The notes below the pieces were generated by a model that saw only the letters and a list, made by a program, of their open reading frames with translations, did no database searches and had not been told where the DNA came from. Below, piece after piece: positions 21,192 to 30,273 of a stretch of DNA of 33,237 bases (within the stretch, counting starts at the first letter, position 1; each line of letters opens with the position of its first letter). The stretch comes from a virus. The DNA is taken from IMG/VR virus record IMGVR_UViG_3300042293_000483, positions 1 through 33,237 of that record; one strand, 5' to 3'. A program made the translations under genes and the position numbers.

Positions 21192-23255
21192 TTAGCCGAG
21201 CGTGATAAGAGTGAAAATGTACGAATCACCAAGGCGGTTTTTTACATTAATCAACAATGTTAATGGATCGATCCAGACGTTTGCTCTTATAGATGTATTA
21301 GGATTCACTGTGTTCGCAAACGCGACATGACTGCCAGCAGATACTGAGGTAATCAAACTATCGCCGTGCAGGAAGAGGAAATTAGTAATTCCTCCGCATG
21401 AGCTTGTCAACATACGAAGGCTTGCTCCGTTTGCCATGAAAGTGCTGCGAGGAAAAGCGTAAGTCGCTTGGTCTGCAATAATTGCGCTTTGCACAGTTAC
21501 GCCGCCACCGTTTTGAGAATCCGGATCAACTAGTGTGCCAAACCGAGGTAGGAATCCGTTTCCGTTGTTATTGAACTGGCTTGCGGCTAAACCAATATTT
21601 TGGTTTTGATACGCGTTGAAATCAGCACGCAGAATAGAAACAAAGTCAGTGTTGTTTACGAGATGAGGGACAGCAGTTGCGTTTGCATTTACGTTCCCAG
21701 ACACTTCAAATTTGTTGATATCAAATCGCCCACTTGCATTGGAAGCAAGAAACGCGCTAACAAGTTTAGTCATCATGTTGTTTTTGATGACCGACGAGCA
21801 CACTCCGCTGCTTCCACCATCTCGCAAAGTTGGCGAAGCAAATATTTTTAACGGGCCCGAGATTTTGTTGCCAGTCACCGTAACAAATACAGGCAATGAT
21901 GTTTCCGATACCTCTGTCCATCCCACAAAACTGCCAAGCACCCCTGTCGTGTCGGGAACATTGTTTAAAACAATGTTGTCTGTGACTGTGTACATACGCG
22001 CTCTTGTTGTTGCCACTCCTGAGAAAAAACCAATAGGAGCAGAACCAAATGTGTTAAAGGTATTTTCAAATGGGTTTGTTCCGCCTGGCCCAACGTCATA
22101 ATGGAAGACGTTGTTGGACACAATGCCACACTCAAGCTGGCAATTGATTTGACCAGATCCATCCTTAATAGGCTGAACCGCATATCGAACCGTGTTGCCT
22201 GTAATTACGGTTTCATCGTTCTGAACCTTAATTGCACGGCCTTGGCAATTTATAAAGTGGTTGTTTGATACTGTTGCAGTTGTTGGTGAGTAAGTAGACC
22301 CTGCGACAGTGCTGCCAAAGATCTTTAGTCCATCGGCGTTTACGTTTGAAGCAACATCTGCAGTTTGGTTGTTATTAATGTCGTTGAAATAGCATCCAGA
22401 TACATTGGTGTTTTGTGCGAAAAACGTCCCACCATCGGTGTTGACACCTACACCCATGCCAGTAGTTTCAAAAGTATCATTTGCGGTAAGTGCGCTTCTC
22501 TTGAAATTTGTAAATTGGCTATTGGTGACGTTTATGAATTTATAGCCTCCAAGCAATTCAAGACCAGCAGATGATTTCCAAAATCCTGCGCCTACTGGAA
22601 CGCCGTTCTGTATTCCGAATCCATTTTTGAATACGCAATCATCAACCTCAACAACCGCCTCGCCTTGCAGTTTGTCATCGTGTCGAAAGCAAACTTGCGC
22701 TTTTAGGTTGGCATCAAATGTGAGTCCTCTGAGACTGAGATCCTTGCCAACCGAGCCGCGGATGTAAAACATAAACGCGGCCTGCGTTGTGGTTGTCGAT
22801 TTAATGGTGGCCGATTCGGCTTCCATTCTGAGCCCATTAGCTGGTGTGGCCACATCAATTTGGACTCCAGATCCTGAACTAGTAAAGGAAGACATGGCAT
22901 ATACGCCGCTCGGAAAGAAAAGCGTCCGGTCAAGAGTAATGCACGAATCAACTGCTGCTTGGATAGCTGCGCGGTCATCAGTTGTTCCGTCACCAACCGC
23001 CCCAAAGTCTTTCACGCTCACCATGTCGCGAAGCTTGGAGTCCAGCGTGCGTGAAGTTGCACCGGTGCCGGTCGCAAGGAAGTTTGGACTGCCTCCGCTG
23101 TAACTCGTTGAAGTCCAGACGGTGCCGGTGCCGACCTTAAACTTGCCGGTATCGGTTTCGGCACACATCTCTCCCGTCAACAGTGTTGGGTTGTTGGACG
23201 TCCAGTTTGCTGCCGTGTCTCGCCGAATGCAGATGTTTGCGCTGATAGTTGCCAT
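21192..23255 (-). CDS. Pectate-lyase-type beta-helix tail spike, 687 aa (unit II)
   Basis: Residues about 9-50 (IRRDTAANWTSNNPTLLTGE, then TDTGKFKVGTG) resemble the N-terminal domain of major tropism determinant proteins. Residues 83-99 (DFGAVGDGTTDDRAAIQ) are the signature of the Pectate_lyase_3 superfamily used by phage depolymerase spikes. A long run of N/G/V-rich short repeats (about 110-560) fits a right-handed beta-helix, and the last 110 residues may be a trimer or binding cap. Predicted to bind or cut host polysaccharide. Active-site residues cannot be picked. It is AT-richer than its neighbours, a hint of horizontal acquisition. Confidence 0.85.
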   Translation of the reverse strand: MATISANICIRRDTAANWTSNNPTLLTGEMCAETDTGKFKVGTGTVWTSTSYSGGSPNFLATGTGATSRTLDSKLRDMVSVKDFGAVGDGTTDDRAAIQAAVDSCITLDRTLFFPSGVYAMSSFTSSGSGVQIDVATPANGLRMEAESATIKSTTTTQAAFMFYIRGSVGKDLSLRGLTFDANLKAQVCFRHDDKLQGEAVVEVDDCVFKNGFGIQNGVPVGAGFWKSSAGLELLGGYKFINVTNSQFTNFKRSALTANDTFETTGMGVGVNTDGGTFFAQNTNVSGCYFNDINNNQTADVASNVNADGLKIFGSTVAGSTYSPTTATVSNNHFINCQGRAIKVQNDETVITGNTVRYAVQPIKDGSGQINCQLECGIVSNNVFHYDVGPGGTNPFENTFNTFGSAPIGFFSGVATTRARMYTVTDNIVLNNVPDTTGVLGSFVGWTEVSETSLPVFVTVTGNKISGPLKIFASPTLRDGGSSGVCSSVIKNNMMTKLVSAFLASNASGRFDINKFEVSGNVNANATAVPHLVNNTDFVSILRADFNAYQNQNIGLAASQFNNNGNGFLPRFGTLVDPDSQNGGGVTVQSAIIADQATYAFPRSTFMANGASLRMLTSSCGGITNFLFLHGDSLITSVSAGSHVAFANTVNPNTSIRANVWIDPLTLLINVKNRLGDSYIFTLITLG

Positions 23256-23270
23256 GTTGTTTCCTTTGGA

Positions 23271-23426
23271 TTACGACGAACCGCCATCGAGAATGTCTGT
23301 GAAAAAGGTTGAAGAAGAAGATCCACCACCGGTGATTACGTCCGTCCAATTAGTAGTAGTTGAGTAACCGCCTGTAAAGATGTCCTCAATCATTGTCATG
23401 GCTTTACGGAACATTGAGGTAAGCAT
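23271..23426 (-). CDS. Short spike-adaptor-like protein, 51 aa (unit II)
   Basis: Begins MLTSMFRKAMTMIEDIFTGG and then is Gly/Ser/Thr-rich with two TD(V/I) repeats. Its TAATG overlap with the upstream stop supports the start. The first nine residues match the N-terminus of the SGNH spike of unit I, so it may be the retained attachment head left when the enzyme body was replaced, or a separate small adaptor. 15 nt separate it from the spike. Confidence 0.55.
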   Translation of the reverse strand: MLTSMFRKAMTMIEDIFTGGYSTTTNWTDVITGGGSSSSTFFTDILDGGSS

Positions 23427-23773
23427 TACGGGATGGCCTCGGCTGTTATGCGTGCGAAGATGGTCGCGATGTGCCGGTTCTCGCTGCCGGATGTTGGGTC
23501 GGCGTAAAGGACGATCGTTCCCCACGCGTTGGCGTCTACGGTCAGCGTCTGCACCGCAGTCCAGGACACGGTGGCAGTGCCGCCGGCAGCGTTAATGACC
23601 GTCGCGGTGCTAGCTGCAATGGTGATCGTGCCCACAGTGATCTTGCCGACGGGCGTGAAGTTCGTCCAGTTGAAGTTCGAGCCGTCATCGTGGACGTGCA
23701 TCGAAATGGCGAATACTTCACCCTTGCAGATGACTTGTGGCGGAATTGGAGTAACGAGCGTGAGGTTGGCCAT
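23426..23773 (-). CDS. Tail-tip associated protein, 115 aa (unit II)
   Basis: Homolog of 6616-6975. Both ends are nearly the same (MANLTLVTPIPPQ, MHVHDDG, WGTIVLYADPTSGSENRHIA), the middle is diverged and four residues shorter. Starts with TAATG overlap. Beta-rich, likely a structural connector at the tail tip; inferred from position. Confidence 0.65.
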   Translation of the reverse strand: MANLTLVTPIPPQVICKGEVFAISMHVHDDGSNFNWTNFTPVGKITVGTITIAASTATVINAAGGTATVSWTAVQTLTVDANAWGTIVLYADPTSGSENRHIATIFARITAEAIP

Positions 23774-24294
23774 TAGGTGCACCGGATAGGGTTGGGTCGA
23801 TCAAAGAAGGGGTATGCCTGTCCGAACGAGTCATAGACGACGTAAACCAACACTTTCGCCTCTAGGCCAGATGTGGACCAGGCGCTACCGGCATAAGTGC
23901 TTCCCACCGGCCCGATCGTCGCCGTCGGACTGCTCAGACTCATGCCGTCCACCTCGGTTGCGGTGTTGTGTTCTTCTCTGATGTTGCGGCAGTTCGTGTA
24001 GCTGAAACGTGAATCCGTGGCGCTCAGGGTGATTCCAGTGCCAAGTACGCCGGCGGGCGTCCACAGTTTGATTGTGTATCGCCATCGGTTCGATTGACCA
24101 ACGATGAGGGTCGCGCTGATTACTTCGCACAGTCCCTGGGTGACTATCTGACCCTTGATGACTTGCTGATTCGCCCACACCATCGCCTCGCCGTAACGGG
24201 CCGTCGCGTTCGCCGCCGCTTGCCAACCATTGCACACCACGGCATTCGCCTTGCCGTACATACCGCCGTGGAACAGTGGTTGCGAGTAGGACAT
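23773..24294 (-). CDS. Tail-tip or baseplate protein, 173 aa (unit II)
   Basis: Homolog of 6975-7499. N-terminus MSYSQPLFHGGMYGKAN differs in detail. The C-terminal half keeps NIREEHNT, VDGM, ATIGPVGSTY and FFDRPNPIRCT. No domain recognised. Stop and start overlap with neighbours, same context as in unit I. Confidence 0.6.
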   Translation of the reverse strand: MSYSQPLFHGGMYGKANAVVCNGWQAAANATARYGEAMVWANQQVIKGQIVTQGLCEVISATLIVGQSNRWRYTIKLWTPAGVLGTGITLSATDSRFSYTNCRNIREEHNTATEVDGMSLSSPTATIGPVGSTYAGSAWSTSGLEAKVLVYVVYDSFGQAYPFFDRPNPIRCT

Positions 24295-25241
24295 TAGAAG
24301 AGCATCGGCGGGTACGCCTTGATCAGATCGGCTTCAATAGTGGCTGGCAGGAAGTCATCCATGAAATCCCTGGTAACCGGGTACGGCTGATACCACCCCA
24401 CCTTTTCGCATTGGTTAATCTGCAGTCCGGCAACAGTCACACCAGGCAAAAGGATCGGCTGTCCGGTCGGATTTGGCACCGGCATCTGCTCGACGTGGTA
24501 GTACGAGTCAAAGATCCAGGTATGGACGATGCGCCATATCTCGCGGTCAAGCGATGCTGAGAACCCTTTGTAAAGCATCGTCCCCGCCGACGCATCCATA
24601 AACGTAACGCTGTTACGCTTGTTGATAGCTTCATAGAAAGTTTGGAAATCCGGATCATCTGGCGTCGTCGTACTAATCAGCGGCGTGCGGTCCCACTTGT
24701 ACTCCAGCTGCCGGGTGATCTGCGGAAGTTCCTTCACGCGAGGCATTCCGTTCAGATCAATTTTTGTTCCGCCAATATCAGTTGCTGGTGGCCATGCAGC
24801 AGCGCCATCTGCCGGCAGGGTCAAAGCTGATGTAGTAGTGGACCTACGGTACTCGGCGTATTGCCGGCCACTGACCGCCATCGTCTGCTTTGCGCCATAG
24901 CCCTGCTTAGCGGGGTCTACCGGAAGCATGGTGGAATACACCGCGGTCACTCGCCAGGTGTAGGGAACAGATACTTCGGGCACTGCGTTCACCGAACGGC
25001 AAACCATTGAGGCAATGAAGTTATTCATGGCTGCCGGTGTTGCGGTGTGAATTGCGGCTGCCGGGCGAGTCTGCACCATCGGCATCCCGGTTTGGGTCAG
25101 TACCAACCCGTCGCCCGGGTATGCCTGGCCAATAGTGTCCGGCTCCCAGTATGCCAAGTAGACCGCCGTCAGCGTGGTTTCATCCACGTTCTCAAAGTTC
25201 CACTGTCGGGAGTCTTTGATCTCAATAATTCCGTAGCCCAT
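24294..25241 (-). CDS. Distal-tail-like protein, 315 aa (unit II)
   Basis: Diverged homolog of 7499-8398, 16 residues longer. Conserved anchors: GTKIDLNGMP, RNSVTF, GTMLYKGF, HTWIFDSYYHVEQMPVPNP, TGQPIL. The N-terminal 100 residues share little. Position after the tape measure and before the tip proteins supports a tail-tip hub role. Confidence 0.55.
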   Translation of the reverse strand: MGYGIIEIKDSRQWNFENVDETTLTAVYLAYWEPDTIGQAYPGDGLVLTQTGMPMVQTRPAAAIHTATPAAMNNFIASMVCRSVNAVPEVSVPYTWRVTAVYSTMLPVDPAKQGYGAKQTMAVSGRQYAEYRRSTTTSALTLPADGAAAWPPATDIGGTKIDLNGMPRVKELPQITRQLEYKWDRTPLISTTTPDDPDFQTFYEAINKRNSVTFMDASAGTMLYKGFSASLDREIWRIVHTWIFDSYYHVEQMPVPNPTGQPILLPGVTVAGLQINQCEKVGWYQPYPVTRDFMDDFLPATIEADLIKAYPPMLF

Positions 25242-25930
25242 TACTGTGCCCCCGATTTCAGGCTGCCAGCGATCTGCCGCAGATATTCTTCCGAGCCAGC
25301 CATGCCGCGTCCCGGTGCTTGGTTCTGATACGCAAAGTTCTGCGCGTTCCCGAGTTCTCCCAGTTGGCTACCAGCAGCAGCGGCAGTAGTCGCGCCGCCG
25401 GCAAAGTCACCGCTAAGGAACTGCTCGACCGCAGCGATACCCGTAGCCGCAGACTCAAGCAACATGTCGGTACTCGCTCCCATATTGCCGCTGAAACGAG
25501 CCGTAGCGCCCATACCCGCATTGATCCCGCCGGCGTTGCGCTCGATGCGGGCCGCCGCACCGGTGGCGATGTCGCCAGCAGCCTGGGAAGTCTGAATGGA
25601 TCCAGGCGTGACGGCCGCTCCGATCTTGATATCCGCCTTCATCTTCTCAGCGTTCGCCAGGTTCTGCGCGCCCATCGCAGCGCCCGAATACTTGAGCGCC
25701 GCGCCATTTAATTCCGCCATCCGGCGCTCGACGCCTTGAAACACTTGTGAGATCCCTTGGAACGCCATCTGCGTCATCTGTAGTGTGGCAGTGATCCCAG
25801 CAGCAGCCGCGCCACTTCGGGCTGTCTTATTCAGCTTGCCGAGTTCCGCGGTGGTCTTGGCGACGCCACGCGTGATACCACTGGTATCCATTTCCGCGTA
25901 GATCACTGACTTCATGCTCTTATCTGCCAC
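25241..25930 (-). CDS. Short tape-measure-like protein, 229 aa (unit II)
   Basis: GTG start at 25930. N-terminus (MADKSMKSVIYAEMDTSG, then ELGKLNK) matches unit I; the rest is alanine/glycine-rich, helical, and unrelated in detail (GGATTAAAAGSQLGE and similar runs). A hydrophobic helix lies at about 40-60. Size again implies a very short tail if it is the tape measure. Alternative: a tail-tip protein with a tape-measure-like N-terminus. Confidence 0.5.
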   Translation of the reverse strand: MADKSMKSVIYAEMDTSGITRGVAKTTAELGKLNKTARSGAAAAGITATLQMTQMAFQGISQVFQGVERRMAELNGAALKYSGAAMGAQNLANAEKMKADIKIGAAVTPGSIQTSQAAGDIATGAAARIERNAGGINAGMGATARFSGNMGASTDMLLESAATGIAAVEQFLSGDFAGGATTAAAAGSQLGELGNAQNFAYQNQAPGRGMAGSEEYLRQIAGSLKSGAQ

Positions 25931-26075
25931 GGTTCATTCCCTTCTTTCGCAACCAGGGGACCAATTCAGAAGGCCGCTTGTGAGTCAACGCGGACGCAAT
26001 GATCGTCAGTAGGTATTCGCACCGTTCATCAGTGGTCAGTTCCTCCGCCAGTCCTGCGTCCATTTGCATCCTCAT
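25920..26075 (-). CDS. Second tail-assembly-chaperone ORF, 51 aa (unit II)
   Basis: Starts MRMQMDAGLAEEL with ATGA overlap on the first chaperone stop, and ends 11 nt inside the tape-measure gene. Shares ERCEYLLT, PWLRKK and the GR end with the unit I ORF, which supports both as real. No slippery site is evident at the junction beyond a CCCCGAAA run. Confidence 0.6.
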   Translation of the reverse strand: MRMQMDAGLAEELTTDERCEYLLTIIASALTHKRPSELVPWLRKKGMNRGR

Positions 26076-26368
26076 TTCGGGGCTTGCGTTTCGATAAAGC
26101 CGCTTGGTAGCGGCGTTGTAAAACGGGGACGGTTCACCTCGTCGATCAGCGCGCTTGCCACCTCATGATCAAGCGCGCCAACGTCCGCACCAGGGGCGAA
26201 CAACGGCGAGCCATCCGGAAGCGTGAACAAGCGCGTCCACCAGAACTGCATATCGCCCGCCAATGAAATATCCGCCAGGGTCGCACGCCGGACCACCACC
26301 GGCCCGATGCCGACAATCTCCACCGTGCGCGGAGCCGAGGAAATGACCTTAGACGGATCGAGGCTCAC
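26072..26368 (-). CDS. Tail assembly chaperone, 98 aa (unit II)
   Basis: GTG start at 26368 shares GTGA with the major tail stop and matches the unit I start in alignment; a start eight codons earlier would overlap the tail gene by 28 nt. Core features: VEIVGIGPVVVRRATLAD, WW or WTRLF segment, DGSPLF, ALIDEVNRPRFTTP. Function from context and conservation. Confidence 0.65.
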   Translation of the reverse strand: MSLDPSKVISSAPRTVEIVGIGPVVVRRATLADISLAGDMQFWWTRLFTLPDGSPLFAPGADVGALDHEVASALIDEVNRPRFTTPLPSGFIETQAPK

Positions 26369-26793
26369 TGCTGCTCCCAGCTCAGTTCCCAAGTGCCGGC
26401 TCCGGTGCCGTCATCGCTGAACGATGCGGAAGTAACTTGGATGTTCCACGCTACCGGACTACCGGATACGTCCATGCTGTTCCAATACGCGAAGTTCCCC
26501 TGATCGGTGTACTTGAGTGTTAGGACGGCGTTGACGCTGTTTGCCAAGGAAGTCGGCATCAAGTGAGCCCGCAACAGGTCATCCGCAGTAGAAGTTTGAC
26601 GGAACAACGTCAGCGATCCGGAAATCCGGGTGCGTCCGGGCGCGTACCTCTTGCGCCAGTCACCGATCGCCGTCACTTCGAGCGAGTCCTTCTCGATGTT
26701 GAGCGTGAAGCTCTTAACCTGCATAGTGATGCCGGCGGATGCCGTGAAGCCCGAGAAGAGGATGACGCCGCCGTAGCCTGAGATAAGAGCCAT
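26365..26793 (-). CDS. Major tail (tube) protein, 142 aa (unit II)
   Basis: Diverged homolog of 9567-9956. GYGG near the N-terminus, W-RKRYAPGR, RAHLMPTS, FSDDGTGAGTWELSWE at the C-terminus. Thirteen residues longer, mainly in the middle. Fits a siphophage tail tube subunit. TAATG overlap with the completion gene upstream. Confidence 0.7.
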   Translation of the reverse strand: MALISGYGGVILFSGFTASAGITMQVKSFTLNIEKDSLEVTAIGDWRKRYAPGRTRISGSLTLFRQTSTADDLLRAHLMPTSLANSVNAVLTLKYTDQGNFAYWNSMDVSGSPVAWNIQVTSASFSDDGTGAGTWELSWEQQ

Positions 26794-27191
26794 TAGTATG
26801 CCTTTGCAAGGATTGTCATTACGAGTGATACGACGCGCTCGGCGTCACTTTGTCCGTCGTCTGGAGTTTCCGTCCGCGCCGAAGCGTTCACGGCCACTAG
26901 CACCAGAATGATGTCGTCCGCAACGTTGTCGATGTTCCCTGTGAACACCGAGAGTAGGTCGTCCACTACTGTCCACGCTTGCAGTGCGGTATCCGCTACG
27001 CAATCGGCGGTCACTTGCATCGTGTAGTGCGGGATCACTTTGCCAGTCATCGCCACCTCGAAATCCACCTGGGTGACCTCGTAGACAATGCATGGTGTGG
27101 AGTTTCCGGCGCGGCGCAGTCCCACGGACACCTCGTACCCCGCGGATACCATGGTGGTGTAGAGCGTCTGTGCTGCGAGGCTGATAGACAC
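26793..27191 (-). CDS. Tail completion protein, 132 aa (unit II)
   Basis: GTG start at 27191 overlaps the gp10-like stop as TAGTG. Conserved with unit I: GLRRAGNSTPCIVYEVTQ and DDGQSDAER near the C-terminus. Size and place fit a tail terminator or completion protein. Helix-strand pattern is normal for the group. Confidence 0.65.
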   Translation of the reverse strand: MSISLAAQTLYTTMVSAGYEVSVGLRRAGNSTPCIVYEVTQVDFEVAMTGKVIPHYTMQVTADCVADTALQAWTVVDDLLSVFTGNIDNVADDIILVLVAVNASARTETPDDGQSDAERVVSLVMTILAKAY

Positions 27192-27859
27192 TATTTACCC
27201 CCCAGCAATTTCTTGGCTTCCACAAGCACCTCGCGAGCCATCGCGTCGGTGATTCGTCCGATTGCCGAGCGAGCCCAGTTAAGCGCCCGACCACTGCCAG
27301 GTATGCGTCGCGAGCCACCGCGTGGCGCTCGGAAGTTTGGCGAGGTCCAGCGCCCTGTAGCGTCGCGGTCCTGGCGATTTGACCAGGTATTGCCCTTGCC
27401 TGGTGACGGGTTCGCGGAGTTCGTGTACTTCTGTGATCCTTTGCCGCCATGCCTGTATCCCTGCTCGAGCAAATGGAACACGCCCTGCCGGCCCCGCGCA
27501 GCCTTGCCGCCCTTCTTGCCGTAGCGCACGCCCAGCTGCGCGATCAGTTTGGCTTCCGGGCCTGCCCCACCACGCTTGATCACGATGCCTACGGCGCTCG
27601 CCATTGCCTTTCGGTGGAGGTTCTTGCCGCGATAGGGTCCAGTGCCGACTACGCCGCGCAACTCCGTTACGAACGGACGTAGCGCCCTGCGGATGCCCGT
27701 GCGGCGCGCCTTCTCATTCAGTTCCGCGCTCAGCCGGCCAAGTGCTTGGGCTACCGTCGAGTTGTCGACCTGCAAGTGCATCTGCGTCGCGCCCGAATTG
27801 ACCGCCGGCCGTCGGTACGGTCGAGCCATCACGGTCATATCGCGATCGTGTTGCCTCAT
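27191..27859 (-). CDS. HK97 gp10-like neck/tail protein, 222 aa (unit II)
   Basis: Same core as 10344-10904 (RRLSAELNE-type helix, GVRYGKKGGKAARGRQ, C-terminal EVLVEAKKLLGG), plus an Arg/Gly/Ser-rich insertion at about 140-190 that unit I lacks. The ATG at 27859 overlaps the head closure stop as ATGA. Confidence 0.65.
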   Translation of the reverse strand: MRQHDRDMTVMARPYRRPAVNSGATQMHLQVDNSTVAQALGRLSAELNEKARRTGIRRALRPFVTELRGVVGTGPYRGKNLHRKAMASAVGIVIKRGGAGPEAKLIAQLGVRYGKKGGKAARGRQGVFHLLEQGYRHGGKGSQKYTNSANPSPGKGNTWSNRQDRDATGRWTSPNFRAPRGGSRRIPGSGRALNWARSAIGRITDAMAREVLVEAKKLLGGK

Positions 27860-28179
27860 TGCGTCACCTCGGTCGCGATCACTCGCAGTCGCTTCTTGCG
27901 CCCACTGTCCGGGTCCACCACGCTTGAGACGTTGTACGCCGTGCCATTCAGGAGCAGCCGGCTACGCGCATCGAGGATCGGGGACCAGGCAGTCTCAATG
28001 TCCAGGTCAGTCCGAATTGACACGCCGAGATCATCCACCACTTCCCGCTGCGTCGGCTTGATGATTCCGCGCACAGTGCCCACCGTCAACCACGCCAAAT
28101 CAGCCTGCCCAAGGTCATCGACCGTCTGGGTAGACGTTTGCACGGTGAACACTTCGCGCCAGAATCCACAGCCGGCCAT
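27856..28179 (-). CDS. Head closure (head-tail adaptor) protein, 107 aa (unit II)
   Basis: Close homolog of 10901-11224. MAGCGFWREVFTVQTSTQTV start, 'VDDLGQADLAW' adaptor motif, SPILDARSRLLLNGTAYNV and DPDSGRKKRLRV end are kept. Same family and role as in unit I. Confidence 0.75.
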   Translation of the reverse strand: MAGCGFWREVFTVQTSTQTVDDLGQADLAWLTVGTVRGIIKPTQREVVDDLGVSIRTDLDIETAWSPILDARSRLLLNGTAYNVSSVVDPDSGRKKRLRVIATEVTQ

Positions 28180-28182
28180 GGA

Positions 28183-28470
28183 TCATCCGATCGATTGTGA
28201 TCCGTGCATCCGCCGAATAGTCTGGATGAACGGGTGAGGCTCCGGGGTTACGGCGTCATCGCCACGGAATGATTCGATATGACCGACTTGGAGCCGAATG
28301 GCAAGCCATTCTTCGTCCGTGATGTCCTTCAATTCCTTGGCGGTCGCGGCCATCCAGGCCGACAACGAGGCCGTGAGCGCAGCCGAGATGGCCGGATCAT
28401 CTTCGTTGTGCGTGCGTTTCAGCCACGCCCTCACGTCCGCTAGACCAGGTTGGGTAGTGGGTATCGACAT
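28183..28470 (-). CDS. Head-tail connector protein, 95 aa (unit II)
   Basis: Homolog of 11228-11509. GAGG lies four to five bases before the ATG at 28470. N-terminal half has diverged (LADVRAWLKRTHNEDDPAI kept), C-terminal DDAVTPEPHPFIQTIRRMHG almost unchanged. HK97 gp6-like connector by position and size. Confidence 0.7.
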   Translation of the reverse strand: MSIPTTQPGLADVRAWLKRTHNEDDPAISAALTASLSAWMAATAKELKDITDEEWLAIRLQVGHIESFRGDDAVTPEPHPFIQTIRRMHGSQSIG

Positions 28471-28482
28471 GGCACCTCGCTA

Positions 28483-28514
28483 TTGCGGGGTGAGGTCGAA
28501 ACCCCACCCCGCAA
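28483..28514 (-). promoter_or_regulatory. UUCG-capped RNA hairpin behind the capsid gene (unit II)
   Basis: In the transcript a 10-bp stem TTGCGGGGTG/CACCCCGCAA plus GGGT/ACCT (one G-U) is capped by UUCG. Same place and cap as in unit I, yet most stem bases differ, so pairing is what has been kept. No U run follows. Candidate terminator, RNA stabiliser or attenuator between capsid and connector. Confidence 0.7.
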
Positions 28515-28530
28515 CTGCTTGAGAGGATGA

Positions 28531-30273
28531 TTAGGAAGCAGTGACTTGCAGCTGAACGATCGACTTCGCGCGGGTGAACGCGGAGTTCGCGAACATGGTG
28601 CCTTGGAACTTGACCTGACCACTACCGGCCAGAGTTAGGGCATCCCTGTCGATATTCATGCCGGTCCACTCCCGGGCGCTGAATGCATCTCGCACGTTGC
28701 CGCAGATTAGCATGGTGTTCACGCCGGAGGCTGCAACGAGCTTATAAGCCGGCGCAAACTCGGTCACGTACACCGGCAGACCCATGAGCGTAAACGATGC
28801 GCCAGCCACACCAACCGCATCGGCGGATGGAATGAACACTGGGACGCTATTGATCGTCAGGCCACAGATTGCCGCGTAAACGTCTTGCGACATTACCCAC
28901 GCGCTCGAGTTCCAGTACGAAGCTGGCAAGAGGCTATATCGCATCTCGCGCAGATTGGCAACAGTTACGCCGGCAGTAATTGCCGTCGCGCGCGTTGCAC
29001 CACCAGCAGCAACAGCCTTGACGGTTGCGGCTGAAGTGGTGGTGAAGAGTCCGACCGGCTGATGCGTGGTCACACCGTTTGTGCCAACAGTTCCAAGTCC
29101 GCCGACGTAACCAAACTCAAGGTTGCGGGCGAATTGGCGCATCAGGTTGTCGACGATTTCAGCCTCGACATCGAAGTTAGCCTGGGCAAGCAGTTGCTTG
29201 GTCACACTGGTGAACGGCAAGCACGCCGCCGGGGTCAATGGAACTTCAGCGAATGCCGGATTGATTTCCGTGCTGGCCTGTGTTCCGGCATCACTGACAG
29301 TCCACGCTGAGGTGTAAGCGGCAGTTTCGAGCGTGTTGTAGCGGAGGGTCTGGTAGCCCTGCACGCCAGTGCGAAGCTCAGCAAGGTTGCGAACAACAGT
29401 CGCAGCGTCGATGTACTTCATGATCATGTCTTCGTACAGCTTTGGAATCATCACAGCACTGCTGTCCTGACTCTTCAATGCTGCACGCACTTCAGGCTGA
29501 CGGCCGCCGCGCATGTAGCCCATCCACTGGTCGCGGTAATCGTCGGTGCTGCGGTACTCATCGCGCTGGTTGCGGCGATCGATGGTGCGCTGGATCGGGG
29601 TCGCAGCCTCGCGGATGCCATCAGCGGCAGCCATCGCGGCGTCGCGCGCCTCGAGGATCTCCTCGATCTGTGCGACGATCTCGGCGCGGTTTTCTACTTC
29701 AGTGCCTTCGACGTTCTGTGCGCGCAGTTCTGCGAGCTTTGCATTCATGGTGCGGATGTTCATTGACTTGATTACCTTTGTGATGACTGGCGTTTCTTGT
29801 GAGCGAACTTGAGCAGTGGTAGCGTTGTATGCACCCTGCTCGACGATTGAAATTTCTCTGAGATTGACTGAATTGAGCGTGCGCTTATCGCCGGACCACG
29901 AATCCCCACCAGCAGGAACGTGGAATCCGAAAGACATTTCAGACACAACACCGCGCTTCACCAGGTCGAGCACCCCGGCGTCACGCTGCGAATCGCCGAG
30001 CGTGGCGGTGTATTTCAGACCTTGATCGTCTGATTCGAGCGTGAGTGTGCCGCTCTTGGTGTTGGCAAGAATCTGCTTTGAATCGTGCATGAACCACAAC
30101 GATGCACCGGCTGCGATCGATACGTCAAACGCACCAGGCGCGATGCGCTCGGTGAATGTGCCCTTCGCACCCATGAGCGGCTTGCTCCATGAGTTGTAAA
30201 GAGCCGCGTAACCGGTGATGGTCTTGCCTTCAACAGCACCGATAGATGCCTGACGTGTTTCTAAATCACTCAT
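28531..30273 (-). CDS. Fused prohead protease and major capsid protein, 580 aa (unit II)
   Basis: Protease part: His63 (WFMHDS), Ser114 (VSEMSFGF), Glu140 (LREISIVEQ), all at the same positions as in unit I. The delta-like helix and the nucleotide stretch up to about residue 240 are nearly identical to unit I; from there on the capsid shell has clear divergence, including the block around residues 250-300 and 400-440. Fusion with protease is unchanged. Overlaps portal end by 8 nt. Confidence 0.9.
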   Translation of the reverse strand: MSDLETRQASIGAVEGKTITGYAALYNSWSKPLMGAKGTFTERIAPGAFDVSIAAGASLWFMHDSKQILANTKSGTLTLESDDQGLKYTATLGDSQRDAGVLDLVKRGVVSEMSFGFHVPAGGDSWSGDKRTLNSVNLREISIVEQGAYNATTAQVRSQETPVITKVIKSMNIRTMNAKLAELRAQNVEGTEVENRAEIVAQIEEILEARDAAMAAADGIREAATPIQRTIDRRNQRDEYRSTDDYRDQWMGYMRGGRQPEVRAALKSQDSSAVMIPKLYEDMIMKYIDAATVVRNLAELRTGVQGYQTLRYNTLETAAYTSAWTVSDAGTQASTEINPAFAEVPLTPAACLPFTSVTKQLLAQANFDVEAEIVDNLMRQFARNLEFGYVGGLGTVGTNGVTTHQPVGLFTTTSAATVKAVAAGGATRATAITAGVTVANLREMRYSLLPASYWNSSAWVMSQDVYAAICGLTINSVPVFIPSADAVGVAGASFTLMGLPVYVTEFAPAYKLVAASGVNTMLICGNVRDAFSAREWTGMNIDRDALTLAGSGQVKFQGTMFANSAFTRAKSIVQLQVTAS

